A stretch of 64,000 nt of DNA from Apostichopus japonicus (lineage: Eukaryota; Echinodermata; Holothuroidea; Aspidochirotida; Stichopodidae), in contig NC_092574.1 in NCBI RefSeq assembly GCF_037975245.1, positions 18,262,713 to 18,326,712 on the forward strand, read 5' to 3'. Position numbers and translations under genes: made by a program. Positions 46,801 to 56,200 of the stretch are shown here, one piece after another. Below the pieces are notes generated by a model. It was not told the origin of the DNA. It ran no database searches and saw only the letters and a list, made by a program, of their open reading frames with translations. Numbering within the stretch: position 1 is the first letter of the stretch; every line of letters starts with the position of its first letter.

Positions 46801-49639
46801 ATTAAAGTTACTGTAAATGTTTCTATTTTAATAAAGTCACTATCTAGTACATTCCTTATGCCACTTGAAAAAGGGCGCTTTCCTTGTCTACATTATAAAT
46901 TTATACAAAAGCTTTCACCTGAAGAGATAAAATATTACAAATCCGCAGCGATTTAGGCCTCCGCGGAAAATGCTACAAGGAAATATGGGGGATTCTGAAA
47001 TCGATTGCACAATATGGAACAATGAAATGAGGTCCAAACAAAGTTGTTAAACACATACCGTCAACAACAACAATACAAGTAAACAATTATTTTCAAACTG
47101 ACATCTTTCAAATGATGACATATTTGCATTAAAGGTCAATAAAAAAAAAATCGGTCAATGTACTGTATGTTACATTCTCTTTTTACGTCCCACTCCCTCT
47201 CCCTTCCCACCCCTCTCCCTTCCCACCCCTCTCCCTTCCCACCCTCTCCCTTCCCACCCCTCTCCCTTCCCACCCCTCTCCCTTCCCACCCCTCTCCCTT
47301 CCCACCCCTCTCCCACAAAGGTAGATCGCCTCCCAGTCATCTTAGGAACATTAGAACCAGAACTCATGTAGTCAGTTTTGGAGATAATTATTAATCAGGA
47401 AATGAATACAAGCTTTTGAGCATGTAAAACATAAACGACTTTTTTTGTGTCAAGAAAACAAATAGGGAATATAATTTGTTTGTAAAATATTGTAATTTTA
47501 TTGGGATATTTTGTTTTCTTCAGGGAATCCTAACAGTAACTCCGGGGTACCAAGAAGACAGTGTTAGTTTGGTAAGTTTGAAAGATTGTCTGGAATCTAA
47601 TGATTAAACTAAATGCAATATAAGTGAGAAGTACTAATACTGGAATAGCGTCCTCTTTTTATCAAAATTGTCACAGCTCAACTATAGTAGCTATGGTTAC
47701 TGTCTTAAATCTGGAGGACAAGTTCGAGAAGGGGAGGGTGGGCGTCAGGGGACGGGGTGTCTAAGTTGAGGGGGTTCACACTCCCTTTATGGGAAAACAT
47801 GTTTTTGAATGTTATCTAGTATGAAAATGGTACCATATTTGAAGTTTTAATGCAACTTACCGGTACCTTATAAGATCAGAATGGTAAAATGATGGTTACA
47901 ATTTACAATTGCCTTTGACAAATTTGACAAGCTAGATGTCTACATTTCCGCAGATGCTCAAATAGAAATATGAGGACACATCCAGGGAGGTAATATGGTA
48001 ACCCTAAGGTTACCATCATTTTTGTGTCAAAAAAGCAATCAAACTTAAGTAAGTATATGATAGAACCAATAATGTTTTTCCACTCTCCGAGAAACATCAG
48101 TATTATGGACAAAAGTCTGGTATCCAAAAAGTAAGGCACATGTGAATAATTGAAAGTAACCCTTAATAATGCTTATGATTATTCCTGCCGACCAAGCATG
48201 ACACCTTTAACATTCAGTCAATATTGGATGATAAGGTTACCATTGCATATTACTCAGCAACATTTCAAACCCAGCGTTGACGTAAAACATGAATATTGAC
48301 GTACCTTCCTAACTACTCTTAATGATATGTTCTTTTATTTTATGATTATTATTTTTGTTTCTTATATATAGGTCAGCCAGGGAGCAGAGGCAATCAAAGT
48401 TAGCAAATCTTTCTTCTTAAAGTATGCAGATGAGAGAGTCTTCACCCAGATTGAGATGAGGGTAAGCTATGTGATAGTGATTAATGTCATGAAAATATTC
48501 CCCAAACAGCTAAGAAATGTTTATTCCACATTGGAGATATCACAAGAGTTTGATCAAGTCTAAATATGTAATCACAGCTTTTTCCAATGTGTGAAGCCAG
48601 TGTGTTGCTCAGAGGTGAACTCTTTAGGAGATACCACTAGTACTCATTCCTTTTATTCTTCATGTAAAGAATATCTTATTATTATTGAAAATCAAATTAA
48701 AACTAATTTGATACTAATTACAATAAAATGTTGAAATATCACACCTCTACCGAAGAAAAGAAAAAAAATAATACATAATATAAGCCAAAAAAAACATTGC
48801 CACAGTTTGCAAATAAATTTTTTAGACTTACTCAAGTCTCAATTTTGCATATGAGGGACATCACAACACTGATATCTCTTAAATTGAAAAACATTTTGGG
48901 CAGTTGTTCTACTTTAATCATATCTAGTGCAGAGGTTAATGGTTATGGTTCAGTTTATACAGAGTAGCGTAGCTACGATTTCAGGGGCCCCGGTTCAAGA
49001 CATAGCGAGAGTTGAGCCCCTCCCACCATTACTCCATCTACACTATCAAAAGTCATAAATGTAACACAAGAGAACATATAAATATCTTGGCATTGAACTG
49101 GACAGTTAATATTAGAAGAAAACTAGAAAACAGAGTTGTTAGTGAACTAAAACCAACAAACGCATAGGCATGTTGTTAGTACTAGCTTTATTCATGGAAA
49201 ACATGACTGGGTTCAAAATATGGAATCAACCCTTGGTGGCCCTGGGCATCAAGGGGCCCTGGTTCAACGGACCACCTGAATCGCCCATCTAAAGATACAT
49301 TCACTACATCAGGTAATGTGAAACACATGACATGATTCAATGGTACAACCTGTAGTGTTGACTCTTTTTGTATTGTTTTTAATATAATCGTCAAAAATTG
49401 AGCAATTTCCCATACAAATAGGACCAAACTGTGTCCAATCTTTCTAGAAGTGCTTTAGATAAATTGATTAAAAGACTATTTTTCTTTCTTTCTTTTAGTA
49501 TGAACCGTATCCCAGTCAGGATGAGTGTCTCGATGACCTGGATCTGACCGACCAATGGCAGCGCTACAAAAAATTTGAACTGCAACAGACGTTACAGAAG
49601 GTGGAAGAGAAAGCTCAACTGAAGGAAATACCGTCCTGA
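25665..49639 (+). CDS. CNBD2-like cyclic nucleotide-binding domain protein, copy B (complete, about 18 exons)
   Basis: Coding exons: 25665-25858 (or 29723-29787), 32996-33134, 34158-34228, 34660-34918, 35354-35442, 36376-36449, 37409-37464, 37800-37883, 38143-38207, 38994-39074, 39781-39841, 41363-41504, 42256-42395, 43487-43498, 46113-46226, 47524-47571, 48372-48461, 49499-49639. All borders are GT-AG and every phase joins, giving 619 aa (or 576 aa with the alternative first exon). The N-terminus is basic and disordered. Residues 112-250 are a helical linker. Residues 252-325 form the cyclic nucleotide beta-roll with GLYFVLSG (267-274), Phe293-Gly-Glu295 and Arg304 of the phosphate cassette. 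Residues about 490-570 look like a second, degenerate beta-roll, as in CNBD2. No signal peptide or membrane span. Likely soluble; ligand binding and any role in sperm or cilia are inferred from the family. A paralogue lies head to head at 1-9006. Confidence 0.9.
25859..29710. other. Intron between the two candidate first exons
   Basis: Holds an AT-rich island with many TAAT words (26380-26830), a LINE 3' end (27099-27529, minus strand), and G or C runs at 27890, 28130, 28985 and 29120. No coding of the CNBD gene was seen. Confidence 0.5.
27099..27529 (-). mobile_element. 3' end of a CR1/L2-like LINE
   Basis: On the minus strand a frame at 27529-27377 reads FDYTAATLWNNLPQDI and then FKKLLKTLFFRAA before a stop. 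That is the usual C-terminus of CR1/L2-type LINE polymerases. A 3' UTR follows with GCGCTTTAGAGC and GGCGCTATATAAAT, ending in (AAT)n at 27142-27099, as 3' tails of such elements do. Everything upstream is missing. Confidence 0.75.
29711..29787 (+). CDS. CNBD copy B, alternative first exon (short form)
   Basis: ATG at 29723 opens MEEQKHKLDSEKKNSADRLK, 21 codons plus two bases, donor gtattt. A possible acceptor (tcactcttag) precedes at 29710. Joining from the long first exon runs into a stop, so this would act as an alternative start, not as an internal exon. The leftover phase fits exon 32996 exactly. Confidence 0.45.
29788..32995. other. Intron of CNBD copy B
   Basis: AT-rich. Contains a G run near 30909, an imperfect hairpin (30627-30717) and a 21-bp direct repeat with two AGGTCA half sites (31281-31320). 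An ATG at 32958 reads in frame into exon 2 across its acceptor, so a third start by intron retention is possible. Confidence 0.5.
32996..33134 (+). CDS. CNBD copy B, exon 2
   Basis: One base plus 46 codons after a strong pyrimidine tract and gctcgcag; donor gtgagt. RISNIDGQEK and MLVRRKTAQTLQEDDRES: charged, without a recognised domain. Confidence 0.75.
33567..33831. mobile_element. Probable hAT-like MITE, degraded
   Basis: Begins CAGGGGCGGATACAGG and ends CCTGGATGCGCGCCTG, imperfect inverted ends of a kind common in dispersed MITEs. No clear target duplication is left. It lies in the intron after exon 2 of CNBD copy B. Confidence 0.5.
34158..34228 (+). CDS. CNBD copy B, exon 3
   Basis: 23 codons plus two bases, acceptor tttccag, donor gtgagc: PYQRFQLKARAVKWLCYICT. 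Matches FRHAVRIIQIMIR of the minus-strand paralogue. Confidence 0.85.
34660..34918 (+). CDS. CNBD copy B, exon 4
   Basis: One base plus 86 codons, acceptor atcttcag, donor gtgagt. Helical, charged; ends in IKELLRIPEDDRTLDQIQN. In the paralogue the corresponding stretch is divided by an intron before the last 25 residues. Confidence 0.85.
35354..35442 (+). CDS. CNBD copy B, exon 5
   Basis: 29 codons plus two bases, acceptor aatttag, donor gtaagg: SVEEFAKFPPELQKRL and KYAWYE. This is the helical lead into the beta-roll. Confidence 0.9.
36068..36366 (+). repeat. tRNA-derived SINE
   Basis: GGGGCTCGATTCCCGGTCGG is a B-box-like segment with a TGGCC...GG A-box-like start about 60 bp upstream, resembling a tRNA with long variable arm. 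A body of about 200 bp follows and ends in a short (ATT)n tail. It sits directly before exon 36376, whose acceptor follows the tail by a few bases. Confidence 0.65.
36376..36449 (+). CDS. CNBD copy B, exon 6: start of beta-roll
   Basis: One base, 24 codons, one base; acceptor ttttacag, donor gtgagt. FGRNRVVTKEGQFADGLYFV then LSGK: strands 1 to 3 of a cyclic nucleotide-binding domain. Confidence 0.9.
36450..37408. other. Intron of CNBD copy B
   Basis: AT-rich intron without repeats or coding that I can name. The paralogue has no intron at this place. Confidence 0.5.
37409..37464 (+). CDS. CNBD copy B, exon 7
   Basis: Two bases plus 18 codons, acceptor tgcatcag, donor gtaagt: TETCGGQTYILKKGDKFG, strands 4 to 6 ending in the Phe-Gly of the phosphate cassette. 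Confidence 0.9.
37800..37883 (+). CDS. CNBD copy B, exon 8: phosphate-binding cassette
   Basis: 28 codons, phase 0 to 0, acceptor tttatag, donor gtaagc. It opens with the cassette Glu (ENDL) and has TRRSCTVMTKNSVELFCV with the phosphate-binding Arg before SCTV. Same length and phase as exon 1693-1776 of the paralogue. Confidence 0.9.
38143..38207 (+). CDS. CNBD copy B, exon 9
   Basis: 21 codons plus two bases, acceptor cttaaag, donor gtaagt: DYALVFDTEMNIKEEACIEY. Matches the edge exon 1-49 of the paralogue. Confidence 0.85.
38994..39074 (+). CDS. CNBD copy B, exon 10
   Basis: One base, 26 codons, two bases; acceptor cgttttag, donor gtaatt: TLPVFKAWSGLKLLLDSPVY and WGKQNY. Typical linker after the first beta-roll. 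Confidence 0.85.
39781..39841 (+). CDS. CNBD copy B, exon 11
   Basis: One base plus 20 codons, acceptor attttcag, donor gtaagg: AGQVIVADSLDNEWIYVIKA. Reads like a beta strand pair of the second beta-roll region. Confidence 0.85.
40826..41303. mobile_element. hAT-type non-autonomous element (MITE) with 8-bp TSD
   Basis: Starts CAGTGGCGTAGCTAGG and ends CTAGCTACGCCGCAG, imperfect inverted ends. Flanked by a perfect 8-bp repeat TGTATACT at 40818-40825 and 41304-41311. The interior has long G runs and no transposase. It ends only about 60 bp before the acceptor of exon 41363. Confidence 0.8.
41363..41504 (+). CDS. CNBD copy B, exon 12
   Basis: 47 codons plus one base, acceptor atttacag, donor gtaagt: GTCDVLKKLTRGVCPWDSTK then a Lys/Glu/Ala-rich helix (KEFKKAKGAREIALAHKEHA). 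Confidence 0.85.
42256..42395 (+). CDS. CNBD copy B, exon 13
   Basis: Two bases plus 46 codons, acceptor actatcag, donor gtgagg. Basic linker with INGRRNPLKDRKPIS and ILERRRMLEPGMWTE. A TGACGTCA lies 10 bp into the following intron. Confidence 0.85.
43487..43498 (+). CDS. CNBD copy B, candidate 12-nt microexon
   Basis: Between acceptor atttgcag and donor gtaaag lie 12 bases encoding SLDQ in phase 0. Without it exon 42256-42395 also joins exon 46113 in phase 0, so it may be optional or a false call. Confidence 0.4.
43966..44582. repeat. G-rich minisatellite, 15-bp unit
   Basis: About 40 nearly identical copies of GGGTGGGATGGGGTA, with two shortened copies containing GGGTGCAGGGGTA (near 44115 and 44205). 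Three G runs per unit on the transcribed strand of CNBD copy B. The long open frames on both strands are artefacts of a unit length divisible by three. It lies in the intron after 43498. Confidence 0.97.
44583..46112. other. Intron of CNBD copy B
   Basis: Contains a G run near 44958 and AT-rich sequence. No coding or named repeat seen. Confidence 0.5.
46113..46226 (+). CDS. CNBD copy B, exon 15: second beta-roll
   Basis: 38 codons, phase 0 to 0, acceptor ttgaacag, donor gtgagt: KPRQMLATSGLNGYIQRG then YCVRVAELEAGDVF. The GDVF turn matches a beta-roll like that in exon 7, but it lacks the cassette Glu and Arg. Confidence 0.85.
46388..46438 (+). other. Possible cassette exon, not in the main model
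   Basis: After acceptor attacag come 17 codons (GPPHLDSNIHGQVHIIT) and a gtgaga donor, phase 0 to 0, between exons ending GDVF and starting GILTV. Its inclusion would break the GDVFG turn of the beta-roll, so it is left out. Confidence 0.25.
46651..46956 (+). other. Lysine-rich open frame in an intron, unrecognised
   Basis: 101 codons from an ATG-less context near 46651, rich in Lys and Ile, ending YYKSAAI. No domain is recognised. It could be a decayed transposon frame or chance. Confidence 0.2.
47185..47314. repeat. C-rich minisatellite, 15-16 bp unit
   Basis: About eight copies of CCCACCCCTCTCCCTT with one copy shortened by one base. It lies in the intron before exon 47524. Confidence 0.95.
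47524..47571 (+). CDS. CNBD copy B, exon 16
   Basis: 16 codons, phase 0 to 0, acceptor cttcag, donor gtaagt: GILTVTPGYQEDSVSL, completing GDVFG of the second beta-roll. Confidence 0.8.
47572..48371. other. Intron of CNBD copy B
   Basis: No repeat family or coding recognised. Confidence 0.5.
48372..48461 (+). CDS. CNBD copy B, exon 17
   Basis: 30 codons, phase 0 to 0, acceptor atatatag, donor gtaagc: VSQGAEAIKVSKSFFLKYAD then ERVFTQIEMR, the last strands and C-helix of the second beta-roll. Confidence 0.9.
48961..49290. repeat. Fragment of a dispersed repeat (GTAGCGTAGCTACG end)
   Basis: AGTAGCGTAGCTACGATTTC followed by GGGGCCCCGGTTCAAGAC resembles one end of the MITE type at 40826. GGGGCCCTGGTTCAAC recurs near 49252. 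The opposite inverted end is not found. Confidence 0.4.
49499..49639 (+). CDS. CNBD copy B, last coding exon
   Basis: 46 codons and TGA, acceptor tcttttag: YEPYPSQDECLDDLDLTDQW then a charged C-terminal helix ending KEIPS. The YPS.DE.L motif is typical of CNBD2 C-termini. A CATAAA variant poly-A signal lies at 49750-49755. Confidence 0.9.
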   Translation, partial: YEPYPSQDECLDDLDLTDQWQRYKKFELQQTLQKVEEKAQLKEIPS

Positions 49640-50121
49640 CAAAAAAAAGGAAAACTACCTTCCCGCCTTTAAAATGATATTATTTTATAATATTTAACAG
49701 CTTAAAAACTTCCAACTTGTATATTGTTATTGCTGTAGAAAATATTGTACATAAAGATGGGACATATTCAAAATACACAGAATTTGAATGAAATTTTTTA
49801 TAGTCATCTTTTTGTCCTCCAACATTTATCTCTTTTTATTATCATAAGGGAGAGGGGATGCATGCACACTACATCACATGTTATAGATAGCTATATAGCT
49901 TTCACTATGTGCTTGAACTAGTCCATCTCCAACTGACAAACTATCATAGTCAGACTTAGTCAGAAAAAATCTGACGTATTGGACATGATTATAACCGACT
50001 CGCAAGCTTTCCACTCCACGAACAGCCAATCTGCTGGCCTGGTGTGGCGTCCTGTCTTCTCCTCCGTGATTGGTCCTTTCCGGCAGGAATTGTCATCGGA
50101 GGTACCGGTTTGTCTGATGGA
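49640..50121. other. Space between two convergent genes (3' UTRs)
   Basis: CNBD copy B ends from the left and the TBC gene from the right. An AATAAA on the minus strand (49835-49840) would end the TBC transcript about 285 bp after its stop. A CATAAA on the plus strand at 49750 would end the CNBD transcript. Confidence 0.55.
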
Positions 50122-50264
50122 TCAATCTTTGGGTAGTAATATGACTTGAAGCAAGGGCATCACTTTAATTGTGGTAATGTCTGCCAACACCGCCTCTGCC
50201 GCTGCATAAGAGGATGTCTCCAGTAGGTTCACCCTCCTGAACGCAAAGATAGCCACCGCAAGGA
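50122..50264 (-). CDS. TBC1D19: TBC1D19-like, last coding exon
   Basis: Two bases plus 46 codons and TGA, acceptor ttaccttag: LAVAIFAFRRVNLLETSS, then AEAVLADITTIKVMPLLQVI. Completes the Ile codon split with exon 52547-52662. Confidence 0.9.
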
Positions 50265-53200
50265 CTAAGGTAAAATGTAAAAAAAATCATAAAAAACAAA
50301 GTTTGAAAAACAATTTATCATTAAGCTGCATTTTACATTGATCTTGTTTACACTCTGCAACGATGACATGCCTGACATGGGTCTACACATACATCATCAT
50401 TTGGGGGATATATTTGTCTCTAGATTCAAAAGTAATTATTCGCATAAGCTTGCATTTAGATCTCAATTTTAAGTCTAAATATGCCTTAGAAGGTACAATT
50501 TGACATCTGATACTTTCAAATTTTCTTTTGGAAGGGGAGGGGAGGGGGAAGAGGATCCACAGATTCCCCTACAAGGGAGTTGCATTCAAACACCCACCAG
50601 ACATACCTCTCAATGGAAAACATTAAGTTTTAAAATTGGAAATTCATTCTTGCGATACTCCTGTAAATATGTCTCTTGCTTTGTTTCCGAAGACGATTAA
50701 CGAATGATGCAATGTTTGTCAGGAAAAGTCTACAGCCCCCAAAGACATTAATTTAACATACCATGCTCAACTCATATATGAAAGCAGCTTCAGTCTGTAG
50801 TAAGAAACTAATTTATTCTTTATTAAGACTGTACAATTAGAGTATTAACTTCCACCTGCCTCAGGAGTAAATCCATTCCAGAATGCAGGTGCACGTTTGT
50901 CATAAAAAATCTCTAGAATATGTAAAAGGGGGGAAACAAGGACTCAAGAGCTTCATGAAAAAAACAGTCATTTGTAACCCTTTAGTATCTGCACAATTAT
51001 TCGATTTAAAAAAGTCATTGAAATTCATGTGCAGCTGGGTAACTCATTCATCAAAAAAAAAGATTTCAAAATAAGCAAATTTTCTTACAATCAAGGAGAG
51101 AAGGATGCAAAGGAGATGCCTATCCTTTGGAGGCTGACAAAAAGAGAAGGACGTGCCCACTACCCTACAAAGTTTTTGCCAGATTCATTATCGTGATATT
51201 AGGTATAATGCATATATGTTAATATGTTATATAAGGGAAGTTAAGTACGTGCTTTTAATACATATATAAATACACATGTAATGAGCATGGAGTTGAGAGA
51301 CTGAATCATTAACTGCCAAAATTCACAAAAGAAACAAGATGTAAATGTTGCAACGGCTGTTTTAATAAATGCAAAATACTTCATATACATGACAAGCTTG
51401 TTCCATCAATAGCACAGGTTATAAGTTTACAAGCGGTCACTCGACATACACATTAACAAATATCAATACTTTAATAGGTCGTAAACCTGACTAACTGTTT
51501 CATTTTTTATCGTTTTTGTTTTTAGGACATTCTGTGAAAAGCTTTGTCAGTATTGTATGAAGACAAAAGCAATCTAAGGCTAGGGTGGCCGGACGTCCGG
51601 CATTAGGCCGGAGAGACTTGAGCCTGCAATTCAATGACCGGTCGTCCATCTGGCATTCCGTCTCTGGACGTATGAATGTCAGGCATACACAGAAAGATTT
51701 AATGCATGAAGAAGCAATTGAGTTTGGATGTTTGCGGACTAATCTACAGCTATACATTTATGAGACTATGTGTAATATACCGGTCTCAGTCTATGAATTA
51801 ATGTATAGGCCTACATGTACGAAAACGCATTACTACGCACACCACAGTGCAAACAACTTTAATAACAGATCAATGACTTCCAGCTTCCTATTAACTGCTA
51901 TGACATTGTACTTTACTAATTGTATACATTTACAAGTATAAACATTGTAAATTATGCAACCATTATGATTTCCCAGAAGCAACATGGCTTTAAGAAATTT
52001 GTGAGCCATGATTGTCATCTCATGTTCTTCTCCTCGAGTTGTCAATGTCCCCTCTAGAGATTTTGTTGTCAGTAGCAACCCTATATATAGCACCTTCAGA
52101 ATTGAGTTGGACCCCTAACAAGCTAATACCATGTTAATACTAGAGAGCATTATAACACTTATCCATTTTAATGTTAAAGTGGGGAGTAATTTTCCAGGTG
52201 CACCCTGTCCCCGGTAAACAGTATCTCATTGAAGTCAACAATACGGAAAGTTCGCCTAGCGAGTAGTAAAATAATTTCTGTTAGTTATGTTCAGCCTTTA
52301 AAAGTTTGCCTGTCAAAACCTCTGTCAATGTTAAACATATAATCACACCAAACAACCTGGCATATGGACATTGAAGTTAATTAAATTAAAAACAAAAAAT
52401 GAAACTGATGCCTATAGAATGAAAATTTGTCAAGTTGGTTTTAAAAAGAGCGATGAATCGGTTGCCATCAACTACCAGAATTGGTTAAAAAAATAAAGGT
52501 ATACAAATTATGTTCTTGTCAATCTATGTAGAGTAAACAATCTTACTTGCAAGAGGTTCCAAGGAGTTGAAACCAAGGATCCGATCCCAGAGAAGCAGTA
52601 ACTGGTCGCTGGCAAGGTAGCCAGAGAACGCTCTCATCAGCCATTTGAACGCTAAACGTAACCTGTTGATATCAAGAAATGAGTATGAAGGTGACTGACA
52701 TCACAATTAGGGGGGGGAAGGAAGGGTGGGGGTACAAGGGAGTAGTTAAAGCAGCATTCTATCTCTGATTTAAAAGTTGAGACAAAGCCAGTTTTGCATT
52801 TATTAAAACCAAAGGGACAACAAATTTTGGCAAGCTTGTTGTACTACAATCTAAACTTATAATGCCAATTTCTGGTATAGTTATTTGATATAAATCTGGG
52901 CATTCTATTCAACAAAAAACAACCAATTTGCAAAGTTTTTCCATAAATCCACTCTTACTCTTTCATCCAAAAATGATAAACGGCAAGATCAACAATAATA
53001 AAAAAAAATAGAATTTTGTCATAAATTTATATTCAAATCCCTAGCACCAATGGTCAATTTACTATTCGTTTGTTCATCACCATACAATGATAATTCAATA
53101 ATTCTCCTGTGTGTTTGTGTATGTATGTGAGTGTATGCATACACATCGCTCAATATATGCACTCCATCCTGTTACAAGTTTCTTACCTTTGTCTTAAATT

Positions 53201-56200
53201 TATTCAAATCCCTAGCATCATAGGTCAATTTGTTCTTTACCATACAAAGATAATTCAATAATTCTCCTGTTTGTATGTGTATGTATGTGAGTGTATGCAC
53301 ACACATCGCTTAATATATACTCCATCCTGTTACAAGTTTCTTTCAACTGATGTTGGTGATTGATATGCATTCCGCTACCATGGAATCATTCGTTTATCTA
53401 ACGATAGAATCTGTCATCATCGCCCGTTAATCGGTCTACCCTTATAAACCCCGACAGTCACTTAATCGGGCATTTTACTTTTGTCACCTTCTCATCGCCT
53501 AAACCAGCTTATCACATAACACCCACTTAATGGGCAAAGATGATACACCGACGGGCGGCAAGACGCTCTTAATTTCACAAGAGATTTCCCCGAGAAGGTA
53601 AATATTTACGAACGATGGCCCTACAGGACCTAAGAACCAGATACCATTATCACCGCCTATGGTATTCGTTTTGACATAAACTCATGGCACGAAAAAAAAG
53701 AACGAAGAAAAAAATGTGGCATATTCTATTAAGACTTCAATTAAAGTCGCCTGGATTGTATGGATTGGTGACAGTTATTAGCGATTGTGAAAGTACCATG
53801 ATCTTTAAGAGAAAGATTTACTATCATGGTGTGTTTGATGAATATTAAAAATACAGAGATAACAGAAATAGAAAAAAAAGAAGAAGAAGAAGAAGAAGAG
53901 GAAGGTGACGGAGGAAACATTTTTTTTGGCTGCATCAAAATGAAGAAGATGGGGATGACGATTGAGATGTTGAAGGAGAAGTGGTCGTTTCTATCATGGT
54001 TACATATCAAAAACATGTATTAAAGAAATTCATAACTGAAGCACAACACACATCTATAGGCTAAACATTGTGGAAAAAAAGAAAAGCGAAATGGCAAAAA
54101 GCCAGATGGTTATATCTATAGTTTAAGGGGCTGGTATAAAACTTTGGTTGTTAATATAAAACAATCTACTAAAAATATACAGTACCATAGCAACAAGAGA
54201 CAAGCAAAAACCATACAATCAGATTACCATTGACGGATTTATTATAATGAAAGTTTAAAAGAGCCAAAAATAATGGGCTAGAATGTGACCTTAGGATTGT
54301 AATAGACTTAAAGGGATATTCCAATGACAGAAAATGTAACTAATAAATATATATATAAAAAAAAAAAATTCCACTGTTACTAATTACCCCACTTTGGTAT
54401 GTTCTAGTTTGCATGTCTAAACACTCTGGATATAACCATTTATTAATGATATATTACTTGCCTCATAAATAATCTCAATTTTACGTAGAAAAACAACAAT
54501 ATTTTCATTTCAATGGTCATACTGACAATAACCACCCACCCAATCTGCATTGCCAGATGCAATAAAAGAATATATACCACCAACTGTAAAGAAATATACA
54601 TTTTCAATACGGGAAAAAAATGGATGTGGTTTTGGCCCAAGGACACAAAACGTTTGCAATGAGCTATCAGCTTCAGTCACCAAAATGTCCCTTGAAGACG
54701 TGAAATTTAATTGACGTACAGAGATAGTATTTCTCACATGGTTCATAATATTAAGTCAAGACATATGCCTTGTTCAGTGTATTAAGCCATCTGAAATTTG
54801 TACTAGTATCAATTATTGTCACAAAGTTTATGAATCTTTAATGTGCAATACGATATTTCAGAAAGTGTTAATACTGGCTTCAATTTATATTGTTAAAGGT
54901 TTTAATTTTTTACGGCCAAGTTAGCATATCTAGCAAGTTTTATGATCCCATTTGAAGGAGCAGTGAAGGCCCGTACCCAAAAAGTGTAATCTTCCTGAAA
55001 CAATAAAAACAATAACATTAATTATTATTAAAGGGTTCTTTATATAACTCACTAATTAGAGGCAACCAAATGGTAATTAACATATAAGCACAAATTTAGA
55101 TATCTGTAGTTAGAATGAAGTTGTATCCAATTATGTGAGGCTAATATTTGGCTTGGTCAGAAATGCAACAAAGTTTATAACTTCATAACTTTATAACCTC
55201 AGTGAAATGCATCCGTTAACATTTCCCCTTCTCCTAATCACGTAATCAGTTAATAGCCTTATCCCATTTTGTGATGCAGATATTGTATACTTACTGGGTG
55301 ACCATATGTCCAGATTTCCTCCAACACTTTATCTATCTCACCAAAACGTCCGAAAAAGTTTAGAGGCAATTAGGATTAAAAATTTACAGTCCTTCAAATG
55401 AGAATGATTTTAAATTTATGTTTTGAGCTATTTGATTTCAACTCTGGAACTGTTTTCATGCAGGTACCATATCAAATAAATTTTCTCTACAAAGCGGAGG
55501 GCTATACCCCCTCAATTCAGACCCATTCCACCTCCAACCCTGCCTCCCCCCCTCCCCAAGCCACGACAAATGTTCCTCTTTTCTTCACATAAAAATATGG
55601 TCAAAATGAAATAAAACTGTTAGCAAACTGCTTATCCACTAGAGAGCCTGTGTAAAAATGTGTGTTCATATCCCTTCTGTTACTGTACGTTATTTGTCAT
55701 TTAGCCTCTGAAGAAGATCCTGCTAGGATCGAAACGTCAGGCCAACTTACTTTTACACATAAAAATATGGTAACGTTATTAAACACTACGCCAGCATTAA
55801 TTGCCCCCAGGATGTCCCACATGTGTGACGCCTATCGCATAGTCACGGCTGCTGAGTACAAGTTAAGACACTATTCTCTAGCTTGCAAATTTTAAATAAC
55901 AAATGATGTAAAATAATGTCTGACAGATTGAGTTTGGCAATCCTGGGAACTTGGGAAGTAAGAGGGTATCACGATATACCACTACAAATTTAACGACAGT
56001 CTGGAGAACTCAACGTTGTATATAAGGAAAAAATCTTTGCAAAATCAACGTTCTAAGTGTTTTTTCTCCTGATATTAAACTACCGAATCCAAGGACAATC
56101 GGCTATGAGGAGTTATTTCCCGGGTTTGGTGGGTCTGACCAGTTTGGTGCTAAAACAAGGTTTTTTAATCTGTTATTTTCGGCGGAGAAACCCAGACAAG

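Noticed and set aside
47136-47394. Open frames with Gly/Glu or Pro/Ser repeats
   Set aside because: They come from the C-rich minisatellite and not from a gene.
55296-55345. Minus-strand exon of the TBC gene
   Set aside because: It resembles a dispersed repeat end, and the neighbouring exons already join in phase without it.
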